The notes under the pieces were generated by a model. That model saw nothing but the letters and a program-made list of their open reading frames with translations. It was not told the origin of the DNA and searched no databases. From NCBI GenBank assembly GCA_023436615.1, contig JAEZIO010000040.1:1-64000 (forward strand): a DNA stretch of 64,000 nt. The letters are read 5' to 3'. This stretch comes from Pseudomonadota bacterium (GTDB lineage: Bacteria > Pseudomonadota > Alphaproteobacteria > Sphingomonadales > Sphingomonadaceae). A program made the position numbers and the translations under genes. Shown piece after piece: positions 50,236-57,394 of this stretch (positions are counted from its first letter, which is position 1; each line of letters begins with the position of its first letter).

Positions 50236-50429
50236 CCCCTGATCGCGGCGAAGATCGACGCCGCGGCACAGAGCCAGCCGAAGCCTTCGACGGTCAGCCG
50301 GGTTCGACGCCAGTAGCGCCGCAGAGCGCCGGTAAGCGCTGCACGGAACAGCGGCTGGCGTGGTGGAGGTAGGGGCGCGGGCGCCTCGACGTTCTCTGCG
50401 CGGCTGAGTGAGATGATCTGCGCGGACAT
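50232..50429 (-). CDS. Small protein with C-terminal hydrophobic segment, 65 residues
   Basis: The frame from ATG 50429 encodes a Pro-rich N-terminus (APAPLPPPRQPLFRAAL), a basic middle and a hydrophobic end GFGWLCAAASIFAAI. A TTG at 50465 could extend it. No family is recognised and the ribosome site is weak. It may be the upstream partner of the tiny membrane protein. Confidence 0.45.
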   Translation of the reverse strand: MSAQIISLSRAENVEAPAPLPPPRQPLFRAALTGALRRYWRRTRLTVEGFGWLCAAASIFAAIRG

Positions 50430-50753
50430 GGCGCACGTTTCAGGTCCAACCCCCGGAGCGATCAACCGGGATGCCGGGGCGACTAATGCTTGATGACTAG
50501 GGTTGCGGGACTAATGGCTTGCAGCGCTGGCGGAAAATCTGTGAGCGCCCGCGCTTTTCAACGCATCTTTCAACAAGCACGCCGTTCCACCTGATCTGCG
50601 ACGGGTGATGATCGGGCGCGAAAGCCTCGATGCCGGGAGCGAATGGGCGGTTAACATAATCCGCTCGTCGGCTGTGTTCGGCGCGGGCGGAGCGCCGGGA
50701 GTATGGCTCGACGCAGAGAGCGAAAACCTATGGGGCCTCTCTACATAGGGTTA
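50430..50753. other. Noncoding region downstream of the replication gene
   Basis: About 320 bp with no convincing gene. It contains a TTTTCAAC-type tandem motif (50555-50576), an AT-rich GTTAACATAA patch at 50651 and most of a long nested hairpin (50724-50778). Lying next to the primase/helicase gene, it is a candidate replication origin or packaging site. Confidence 0.4.
50555..50576 (+). repeat. TTTTCAAC tandem motif, internal copy
   Basis: TTTTCAAC (50555) and CTTTCAAC (50567), the same pair as at both ends of the element, here in the noncoding region beside the replication gene. Confidence 0.45.
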
Positions 50754-50778
50754 TTATGTAGAAGCACCCCATAGGTTT
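50724..50778. repeat. Nested inverted repeat at the end of the primase/helicase gene
   Basis: The outer arms AAACCTATGGGG (50724-50735) and CCCCATAGGTTT (50767-50778) are perfectly complementary over 12 bp; inside lie CTACATA (50741-50747) and TATGTAG (50755-50761) with a 7-nt loop. The structure overlaps the stop codon of the replication gene. It may be a terminator, a cruciform at an origin, or a protein binding site. Confidence 0.6.
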
Positions 50779-53700
50779 CTGTGCACCGCGCCCGCGTCCC
50801 GAAGTTTACCGAGCGCGACCCCGCGCCCCGCGCCCACGAGCGACACTTCGAAGTCATCGTCCAAGCCGTCCTCGTCCATCGGCTCGCGAGCGAGCATGTC
50901 GCGCGCCTCACGCGCCGCGAGCGCCCAATCGTTCTTGCCGTGCCCGTCTTCGGTGATCGACCATTGCGACACATCGCCAAGCACCCGGATCGCCTCGATG
51001 CCGTCCACGACCGCTCGCTTTGACGGCCCTCGCTGCCCCGGCAAGCGATACTCGACCTCGAAACCGAACCGCTCCTCGTGCAGCTTCTGGGCAAGCTCCG
51101 CCACTATCGGCTTCATCGAACGCCAGTCCTTCGAGATGCGGGGGTAGAGGCGTGGATATTCGTTCTGCGACAGCGGCACCGCCCCCGCTGACTCAAGCTC
51201 CACCCATTGCGGATCGAGACGGTGATGGGAGCGAACGGCATCAACTCGAAGCGGCAGCGGCGTTCCGTTGAGGATCGTCACTCTCGCCGGATGCCTGACC
51301 AGCCGGGCACGGTGGACGGCCTGCATGATCTCACCCTCGCACGTCATCCAGCGAACGTCCTCGACGCGCGGATCAGGGTGGTAATCGGCATAACCAAAGC
51401 CTTCGCCGCGGCGCGCGACGGGGCGTTTCGGATACCAAGCTCCACGAATCTCCCGGATCGGTTCAGGATCGTCGCAGAAGATCGCGCGAGCCTCGGTCTC
51501 CATCTGGCGATGATGCGGCAGCGGGCGGCCATAGATGACAAGGTCGCGGCCCGAGAACGCGTTGAGGCCTTCAATCGCGCCGAAATGAGCGTCGGCCCCG
51601 ATCTGCTCCTCAAGCTCTTTGTAGGTGATCAGCGCCTTGCCTTCAGCGGCCTCCTTCACGAAGGCGCGGATGTGCTCAGCGGCTTTGATCTTATCCTTGT
51701 CGTTCTCGCCCTTGCCGCCTTTCTCTGGCGGCGCACGGCGCTCCTCGGTTGAGCCATAGAGGCACTCGCTCTTGGATCCCTTGAGGTCTGATTGGATGAT
51801 CACAGCGCCGGGATGCGGCGCAGCCTCGATCTCGTGCCACTCATCCACGGGCAAAAACTGCTCCATGATCGGCCGGCGCATTGTGCCGGATAAGACGAGC
51901 ACGTTGACGGCTGGCCGATCCTTCTCCTTGTCCCACGGAATGCCCTTAAGCGGCGATTTCCAAGCCAAGCTCAATCGCACGGGCCGGTCCTTCTCGGAGA
52001 TCACACGGATGCGATTGAGGGAGCCTTTCTCCATGCAGTCACGCAGCCGCCGCCACACGGAGGCGTAGCGAAACCAACCCTCCTCGAAGTCACCGAGCGC
52101 TTTCGACGTGGCTTCCGGTGACATGTCCGGCGTGACCGTGACCTTCGGCGCAAGCTCCTCCTCGGCCTTAATCAGCAACCGGCAAACGTCCGGAGTGAAG
52201 CCAGCAGCAGCGAGGCGGTCGAGGGTCAGACCTTGCTTGAGCACGGCAGCGAACGCCAAGACCCACGGATAGGCCTCATCGTTCACGCGCGGCGCAATTA
52301 GCTCTGCGATCTCGATGGTCTGCTCATGCGTCAGTCGTGAGACGAACGAACCCTCGTCGATGATCACGAAGTCCGTTGGACGGTAGGCATGGTGCCCCTC
52401 CGCCCTGACCATCAGGGATAAGTAGTTGTGCGCCCGGATGCGCATCGGAATGGCGTGCGTCTCGTCGCGCTGCCATTGCCAACGGCAGTGTGCATAGTGC
52501 TCGCACATTACGCCGTCAGCATTCCGGCACAGCGATTCCGCGACGTTCAGGCCGAAGCCTTGGAGCTTGCCCGCAGAATCAGCCTTGATGCAGATCGGCT
52601 CACCGTCGATCTCCTGCCCGCGCCCATATTCGAAGAAGGCCTCGAACCCGAGCTTGCCAGCGGTCTCTAGCGCCTCCTCGCCCATCTGCCTCGTCGGCAC
52701 GTAGTAGTCGAAGTTGTGATGCCCGAGCGGGTTGTGATCGGTTCGGCGGTAATGCTCCATCTCGGCTTGTCGGAGGGCTTCGAACGTCTTCCCAACGCCC
52801 ATCGTCACTGACACGAAGATGCAACGAGGATCGTCCGACTGCATTGCCGCTGAAATGATCTGCTTAAGCTGAACCTGCGCTCGATCGAGCGGGATAGAGC
52901 GGTCGGGATTGGGGATCGCTAAGACTGTTCGCTGCTCTGGTGGCGGTCGCGCGTCCTTCGCGCGGCGGTTCACGAAGTCGCCGTACTGCTTCCGCTCGTA
53001 TGGGGTCGCGCCCGCGTTGCGCAGCATCTCGCGCCACAAGTCGAGGCGCTTCTGTTCGTCCGCCCAGTTCTCCTCGCCCATGAAGGCGCGCAGCCAGCCG
53101 ATAGCGTTGAGGGCGTGGATCGAGTGATCCTGATCGCCGCCGTCCTTTCCGAAGCCGACGAGGCGCGGAAGCTCTGCAAACTTGGTCCGTCCGGAGCCGA
53201 CGACGATCTCGACTAGCTCGGGCAACGCGTCGAGCGTCACGGGAGCATCGTCGCCTTCAACGATGAACACTCGCTCCGCGTGAGGATCGCCAAGGTCGAG
53301 GAGGCGCGGTCGGGAGGAGAACAGCAGGTCTGAGGGCGTGTAGATCGAGGAGTCGATGTATTTCGCGGCCTTGCCGTCAAACGCGGTCAGTTGGTCGTTG
53401 TAGTAGCGAGCATAGGCGACAAGCTCGCTCGACCGCAGCGGGCGAGGCAAGCGGCAGACAACGCGGCAGCGCAGCCCTGGCTTGAGCCCCGCCGACTGCG
53501 AATAGGCGAAGACGTACCGGCGTCCGCGTAAGAACGGCAGGCACCGCTCAATCGTCGCGCGGTGATCATCGTCCGTGGGAACGCCGTCGAGGTCGATGAA
53601 CCAGAACTCGGTCGGCATGTCGGCAAAAGTTGCGCTGTTGCGCTCGCCGTCCGCAGCAAGCGGGCGGCCCATGACGATTGCGCGGTGCGGATCGTCGGCA

Positions 53701-53864
53701 AGCCGACGGAGCAGATCGGCTACGGCTTCGAGGGAACGCGCGTCCTGCTGCTCGAACGAGAACTTGGTCCCCGGACTGAACAGGTCCTTGCGCTCGATCA
53801 CCTGACCGTCGCTTAGCTCGAACGTCTTCCTAAGTTCGTTCTCGGATTGTGCGATGTAGATCAT
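50754..53864 (-). CDS. Primase/helicase-like replication protein
   Basis: A 1036-residue protein, the largest of the element. Residues ~80-180 (EFWFIDLDGVPTDD, then GLKPGLRCRVVCRLPRPL) suggest an archaeo-eukaryotic-type primase core with its D-x-D metal site. A helicase-like ATPase follows: Walker A in SVTMGVGKTFEAL near residue 352 and Walker B VIIDEGS near 501, with VLVLSGTMRRP near 670. Late residues GEIMQAVHRARLVRHP resemble a helicase motif VI with its arginine finger. It probably starts replication of the excised element. Domain names are read from short motifs, so family placement is provisional. Confidence 0.75.
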   Translation of the reverse strand: MIYIAQSENELRKTFELSDGQVIERKDLFSPGTKFSFEQQDARSLEAVADLLRRLADDPHRAIVMGRPLAADGERNSATFADMPTEFWFIDLDGVPTDDDHRATIERCLPFLRGRRYVFAYSQSAGLKPGLRCRVVCRLPRPLRSSELVAYARYYNDQLTAFDGKAAKYIDSSIYTPSDLLFSSRPRLLDLGDPHAERVFIVEGDDAPVTLDALPELVEIVVGSGRTKFAELPRLVGFGKDGGDQDHSIHALNAIGWLRAFMGEENWADEQKRLDLWREMLRNAGATPYERKQYGDFVNRRAKDARPPPEQRTVLAIPNPDRSIPLDRAQVQLKQIISAAMQSDDPRCIFVSVTMGVGKTFEALRQAEMEHYRRTDHNPLGHHNFDYYVPTRQMGEEALETAGKLGFEAFFEYGRGQEIDGEPICIKADSAGKLQGFGLNVAESLCRNADGVMCEHYAHCRWQWQRDETHAIPMRIRAHNYLSLMVRAEGHHAYRPTDFVIIDEGSFVSRLTHEQTIEIAELIAPRVNDEAYPWVLAFAAVLKQGLTLDRLAAAGFTPDVCRLLIKAEEELAPKVTVTPDMSPEATSKALGDFEEGWFRYASVWRRLRDCMEKGSLNRIRVISEKDRPVRLSLAWKSPLKGIPWDKEKDRPAVNVLVLSGTMRRPIMEQFLPVDEWHEIEAAPHPGAVIIQSDLKGSKSECLYGSTEERRAPPEKGGKGENDKDKIKAAEHIRAFVKEAAEGKALITYKELEEQIGADAHFGAIEGLNAFSGRDLVIYGRPLPHHRQMETEARAIFCDDPEPIREIRGAWYPKRPVARRGEGFGYADYHPDPRVEDVRWMTCEGEIMQAVHRARLVRHPARVTILNGTPLPLRVDAVRSHHRLDPQWVELESAGAVPLSQNEYPRLYPRISKDWRSMKPIVAELAQKLHEERFGFEVEYRLPGQRGPSKRAVVDGIEAIRVLGDVSQWSITEDGHGKNDWALAAREARDMLAREPMDEDGLDDDFEVSLVGAGRGVALGKLRDAGAVHRNLWGAST

Positions 53865-53962
53865 GCCACATCGCGGCGGTGCCTACGTCTTCCGTTGTCC
53901 CGAGCTATCAATCGCTTATGATTGCGGAGTGTTCGCGGGCAGTTGAACACTGGGACTTCGGA

Positions 53963-53999
53963 GAGGCGCGGTAGGCAACGACCGCGCCTCTTCTTATTT
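53963..53999 (+). terminator. Intrinsic terminator, rightward
   Basis: GAGGCGCGGT (53963-53972) and ACCGCGCCTC (53981-53990) form a perfect 10-bp stem with an 8-nt loop, followed by TTCTTATTT on the + strand. No rightward protein gene ends here; it also overlaps the end of the excisionase-like gene on the other strand. Confidence 0.68.
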
Positions 54000-54179
54000 G
54001 TCGACCCTGAACTGGCGAAACCAGCCCAGCAGATCATCGCGGTCGTATTTCACGATTCTCGATGTGACCCTCAGGTATGGGGGACCATCGCCCTTTTTGC
54101 GCGCGACGAAGAACCACTCCGGAGAGAGGCCCGTGAGGTCGGCGGCTTCGGCAGTCGAAAGTAGTGCTCGTGCAGTCAT
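53994..54179 (-). CDS. Excisionase-like helix-turn-helix protein
   Basis: A 61-residue protein of the AlpA/HTH_17 type: STAEAADLTGLSPEWFFVARKKGDGPPYLRV is the winged-helix pattern with the usual PPY/F turn, and the end KYDRDDLLGWFRQFRV is standard. Such proteins bend att DNA for excision or activate the integrase gene. It lies 66 bp downstream of the integrase in the same direction. Confidence 0.82.
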   Translation of the reverse strand: MTARALLSTAEAADLTGLSPEWFFVARKKGDGPPYLRVTSRIVKYDRDDLLGWFRQFRVDK

Positions 54180-54245
54180 GTCTCACCTGTTTGGATGAGC
54201 CATGGCTGCGCGGTCCTCCGGCTTCGGCGTTGCCCGTAACAGCGA

Positions 54246-55523
54246 TCAAGCCGCTGCCCGGTCACAACTGCTCCCGCGAGTGCGGGCAACCCGGTCGGTC
54301 ACACCAATGGTGTGAGTCGCAGCCTCGCCTCTAGGCCCGTTCATCCCTGAGGCGGGGCGTGGTGCGGTGGATGATATGCGCCGTAATGCGACGTTGGCAA
54401 GAAAGGTTTTAGGCGGAACGCCGCACAGTTCCAAAATCTTCCTCGAGATCGCATCCGAGGCCGAGTGCTCGCCGAGGTCGTCGAAGTAGTGCTGCACCAT
54501 GGACTGCTGCACCACGTCGCCCTTGAGGAAGGCGATCATATACTCGGGCAAGTGGCAGCGACCGGCTGCCGTGACGAACAGGTGGCGCATGTCGTGCTGC
54601 CGCCCGGTCGGAAGCGTGTCCAAGTGGTCAATCGGGCCGGGGCGCTTGAACGACGGGAAGCAGTAGGTCTTATCGAGACCCCGAAGCTGCTTGAACAGCG
54701 CAACGGCAATCGTGGACAGCGGCAACGTCCGTGCGCGACCGTTCTTCATCTTGGCGAGGTGAACCGTGCGCGTCTCAAGGTTCACGTCATCCCAAGTGAG
54801 CGTCCGCAGATTCGAGGAGCGGATGCCCGTATGCCAGAGCAGCAGCCACGCGATGCGCCGAACAGGATTGTCGAGTTCGAGCACGTTCTTGAGGTGCGCC
54901 GCCCAATCGTTTCCCGTCTTCGCGAAGCGCTTATGCTCCTTGTGGTAATCGACGATCAGCGCGGGTGAGCGGATCGAGGGGTCGTGCTTCTGCGCGTACT
55001 TGTAGAGCTGCCGCATGATCCGCGTGAACTTGTTCGCGGCGTAGGGCTTGTCGCTCATGGCAAGAAACCGCTCCTCGAAGTCGTGAGTGGTGATCTTGTG
55101 CAGCGGACGGTCGAGCCAGCCGTCAGCATGGACGCGGAGAATGTCGCGATAGTCCTGCGCGCTGCGCGTCCCGAGACGTCCGGTCGCTGATCGAGCGCGG
55201 ATATAGGCGTCGAGCGTCGATTGCAGTGTGACGGCTGCGCGCTCCTTCTTCTCGGCCACCGGGTCAGCGCCGTTCTCCACGATCTGTTTAAACAGTTCGC
55301 CCGCCTTGATCTTGGCGTTGGCGTAGCTCGTCGCGGGGTAGCGCCCGAGCTTGATCGTCAGAACCTGCTTCGTGTCAGGATGGCGCTTCGTGTAGTAGAA
55401 GGTCTTCGATTTCTTCCCTACAGCGAGACGGAGGCCGTCATATGCGGCATCGGAGTACCAAACGATTTTCTCGGTCGGAGTAATGCGCGTGATCGCAGCA
55501 TCAGAGAACTTGATTTCCGGCAT
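54246..55523 (-). CDS. int: Tyrosine site-specific integrase
   Basis: A 425-residue integrase. The N-terminal ~100 residues match the DUF4102-type arm-binding domain (KIVWYSDAAYDGLRLAVGKKSKTFYYTKR), followed by a core-binding domain. Catalytic residues are the Arg in HTGIRSSNLRTLTW near 235, HDMRH near 308 and the Tyr in VQHYFDD near 343. The last ~50 residues are an unusual Ser/Arg-rich tail. It starts 130 bp from attR, the normal position, and must recognise the CATTCGTAATG core in tRNA-Thr. Confidence 0.93.
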   Translation of the reverse strand: MPEIKFSDAAITRITPTEKIVWYSDAAYDGLRLAVGKKSKTFYYTKRHPDTKQVLTIKLGRYPATSYANAKIKAGELFKQIVENGADPVAEKKERAAVTLQSTLDAYIRARSATGRLGTRSAQDYRDILRVHADGWLDRPLHKITTHDFEERFLAMSDKPYAANKFTRIMRQLYKYAQKHDPSIRSPALIVDYHKEHKRFAKTGNDWAAHLKNVLELDNPVRRIAWLLLWHTGIRSSNLRTLTWDDVNLETRTVHLAKMKNGRARTLPLSTIAVALFKQLRGLDKTYCFPSFKRPGPIDHLDTLPTGRQHDMRHLFVTAAGRCHLPEYMIAFLKGDVVQQSMVQHYFDDLGEHSASDAISRKILELCGVPPKTFLANVALRRISSTAPRPASGMNGPRGEAATHTIGVTDRVARTRGSSCDRAAA

Positions 55524-55526
55524 GGC

Positions 55527-55547
55527 TTTTCAACATCCTTTTCAACA
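55527..55547 (+). repeat. TTTTCAAC tandem motif, right end
   Basis: TTTTCAAC at 55527 and 55539, just upstream of the integrase start. It mirrors the pair beside attL, so it is a candidate arm-type site and may also control the integrase promoter. Confidence 0.5.
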
Positions 55548-55609
55548 TTGCCATGCGCCAACATAAGATCTGCTACGGTTATTCTCCAACCGGACTTTAG
55601 GTGTTACCG

Positions 55610-55646
55610 ATGAAATACAATGAGATACGATGAGGATTGTCTCATC
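55610..55646 (+). repeat. Three tandem 10-bp repeats and an inverted repeat next to attR
   Basis: ATGAAATACA (55610), ATGAGATACG (55620) and ATGAGGATTG (55630) are spaced exactly one helical turn apart; the last is part of the inverted repeat GATGAG-GATTGT-CTCATC (55629-55646). It ends 6 bp before the core. These are likely binding sites for integrase or excisionase. Confidence 0.5.
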
Positions 55647-55652
55647 CCGGGC

Positions 55653-55663
55653 CATTCGTAATG
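55653..55663 (+). repeat. Right attachment core (attR)
   Basis: CATTCGTAATG, identical to attL. To its left is element DNA (CCCGGGC), to its right the host tRNA continues as ATGGGGTCGTGGGTTCGAG. Confidence 0.85.
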
Positions 55664-55699
55664 ATGGGGTCGTGGGTTCGAGTCCCCCAAGCGGCACCA
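55653..55699 (+). pseudogene. Host tRNA-Thr(CGT), 3' half (split by element)
   Basis: From the core it continues through the variable loop, T-arm (GTGGG-TTCGAGT-CCCCC), acceptor strand AAGCGGC and encoded CCA. The T-stem has one T-C mismatch at its second pair, which may be decay in a fragment no longer used. No 5' half precedes it. Confidence 0.88.
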
Positions 55700-55793
55700 C
55701 TCTCTTCACGCCCCCGGAGCGGGAAGCGACAGGGGAGAACCTGTTCCCCAAGCTGGGCAGGAAAAACCGGCCGAAATACATGATCGCCCCCGC

Positions 55794-56549
55794 TCAGCGC
55801 GCGAGCCAGCCGCCGTCCACGACGAGCAACTGTCCCTGACAATAGTCGGAAGCACGCGACGCCAGGAAGACGGCTGCACCACCAAGATCCCCGGGGTTTC
55901 CCCAGCGACCCGCGGGAATGCGCTCGATGATTTGCCGGTTCCGGACTTCGTCGGCCCGCAGCGCCGAAGTATTGTCGGTGGCAATGTAGCCGGGCGCGAT
56001 CGCATTCACATTCAGCCCCTTGGGCGCCCATTCATTGGCAAGCAGGCGGGTGAGACCCGCGATGCCGCTTTTCGACGCGGTATAGGCCGGCACCCTTATG
56101 CCACCCTGGAAACTAAGCAGGGATGCAATGTTGATGATCTTGCCGCGACCTTGGCGCACCATATGTCGGGCGGCAGCCTGACAGAGGAAGAAGACTGATT
56201 TCAGGTTGGTGTCGATGACGGCATCCCAGTCCTCCTCGGTGTAGTCGAGCGCGTCGGCCCGGCGGATGATGCCGGCATTGTTGACCAGGATATCCAGTCG
56301 ACCGAATCGTTCGAAAGCCTCCGCGACGATGTGCTCCACCGGCTCGATCGTCGAGAGATCGGCGACAATAGTCTCCGCCCTCCGCCCAAGCGCCCGGACC
56401 TTTTCAACGGTCTGCTCGGCCGGTGTCCGGCCGACGGCTGCAATATCGGCACCGGCTTCGGCGAGCGCGATAGCGACTGCCTGGCCGATGCCGGTACGCG
56501 CGCCGGTGACAATTGCCACGTTGTCACTGAGGTCAAACAAGCGACTCAT
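55794..56549 (-). CDS. kduD: 2-dehydro-3-deoxy-D-gluconate 5-dehydrogenase
   Basis: A 251-residue short-chain dehydrogenase with the exact KduD length. The NAD motif TGARTGIG lies at residues 15-22, NNAG is in [13 protein letters not shown], and the catalytic YxxxK is AYTASKSG. It reduces 2,5-diketo-3-deoxygluconate to KDG after KduI, in breakdown of unsaturated uronates. ATG 56549 overlaps the kduI stop as ATGA, so the genes are coupled. Other short-chain dehydrogenase roles are less likely because of kduI next door. Confidence 0.9.
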   Translation of the reverse strand: MSRLFDLSDNVAIVTGARTGIGQAVAIALAEAGADIAAVGRTPAEQTVEKVRALGRRAETIVADLSTIEPVEHIVAEAFERFGRLDILVNNAGIIRRADALDYTEEDWDAVIDTNLKSVFFLCQAAARHMVRQGRGKIINIASLLSFQGGIRVPAYTASKSGIAGLTRLLANEWAPKGLNVNAIAPGYIATDNTSALRADEVRNRQIIERIPAGRWGNPGDLGGAAVFLASRASDYCQGQLLVVDGGWLAR

Positions 56550-57382
56550 GCCAGCTGGCAAATGTCGAGGACGTTCATGTCCGAATAGTCCTGGTTCTCC
56601 CCCGCCATCGCCCAGATGAACGCATAAGCGTGGGTGCCCACGCCCATGTGGATGGACCAGGGTGGGGAAATCACAGCTTCCTCATTCGCCATCACGATGT
56701 GCCGCGTGGCTTCGCCTTCGCCCATGAAGTGCATCACCCGGCCGGTCTCTTCGAGACGGAAGTAAAGATAAATTTCGCTCCGCCGCTCGTGGATGTGCGG
56801 AGGCATCGTGTTCCATACTGAGCCAGGCTTCAGGATCGTGAGGCCCACGACCAGCTGAGCGCTGTCGCACACTCCGGGAATAACGAGCTGATGGATCGTG
56901 CGGTCGTTGGATTCTTCAAGGCTGCCGCGTTCGAGAACATTGGCATCGGCGATGCTGAGCTTGCGCGTTGTGAACGCCTTATGTGCCGGACAGGAGGCCA
57001 GATAGAAGCGGGCGCCGGGGCCCGAAAATATGACGTCCTTCGCGCCCATGGTAACGTAAAGAGAATCGAGTTCGCCAAGGTCGAACCGCTCGCCGTCGAC
57101 CGTCACCGCGCCGGCCGACGTCCCCACGTTGACGACTGCGAGCTCGCGCCGCTCGAGAAACGGATGACCCGCGGCCGAGGGCGGTTCAGTCTGGTCAGGA
57201 AGGCGTATCTCTGAGCCGGAGACGACAACGCCGCCGATCACAAAGCGATCGGCATGGGTGTAATTGAGCACGCACTCGCCGTCGCGGAACAGTCCCTGTA
57301 TCAGATAGCGGTCGCGTAGTTCCTCGTTGGAGACGCACTCCATCATGTCGGGGTGCGTCGCGTAATACGTGCGCTTGAACAT
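56546..57382 (-). CDS. kduI: 5-dehydro-4-deoxy-D-glucuronate isomerase
   Basis: A 278-residue cupin isomerase with the family N-terminus [20 protein letters not shown] and the metal-binding [16 protein letters not shown] near residues 190-205. KduI converts 5-keto-4-deoxyuronate (from unsaturated uronic acids released by lyases or GH105/GH88 enzymes) to 2,5-diketo-3-deoxygluconate. It lies directly upstream of kduD and 12 bp downstream of the sulfatase stop, so sulfatase-kduI-kduD probably form an operon. Confidence 0.95.
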   Translation of the reverse strand: MFKRTYYATHPDMMECVSNEELRDRYLIQGLFRDGECVLNYTHADRFVIGGVVVSGSEIRLPDQTEPPSAAGHPFLERRELAVVNVGTSAGAVTVDGERFDLGELDSLYVTMGAKDVIFSGPGARFYLASCPAHKAFTTRKLSIADANVLERGSLEESNDRTIHQLVIPGVCDSAQLVVGLTILKPGSVWNTMPPHIHERRSEIYLYFRLEETGRVMHFMGEGEATRHIVMANEEAVISPPWSIHMGVGTHAYAFIWAMAGENQDYSDMNVLDICQLA

Positions 57383-57394
57383 AAATCCTTCCTG

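Larger units (their letters stand above)
39880..55663. mobile_element. 15.8-kb integrative element in tRNA-Thr(CGT), phage-satellite-like
   Basis: Bounded by 11-bp direct repeats CATTCGTAATG at 39880-39890 and 55653-55663, inside the two halves of a split tRNA-Thr(CGT). It encodes a tyrosine integrase next to the right end, an excisionase-like HTH protein, a primase/helicase-like protein, small and split large terminase proteins, a cytosine methyltransferase-unknown-Vsr operon and a complete replacement tRNA-Thr(CGT). No portal, capsid, tail, holin or lysin gene was seen. This set, and the size, fits phage-inducible satellites, but a reduced prophage is also possible. Confidence 0.88.

Noticed and set aside
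39880..55663. Integrative conjugative element hypothesis for the island
   Set aside because: No relaxase, type IV secretion or coupling protein genes are present, while terminase genes point to phage packaging.
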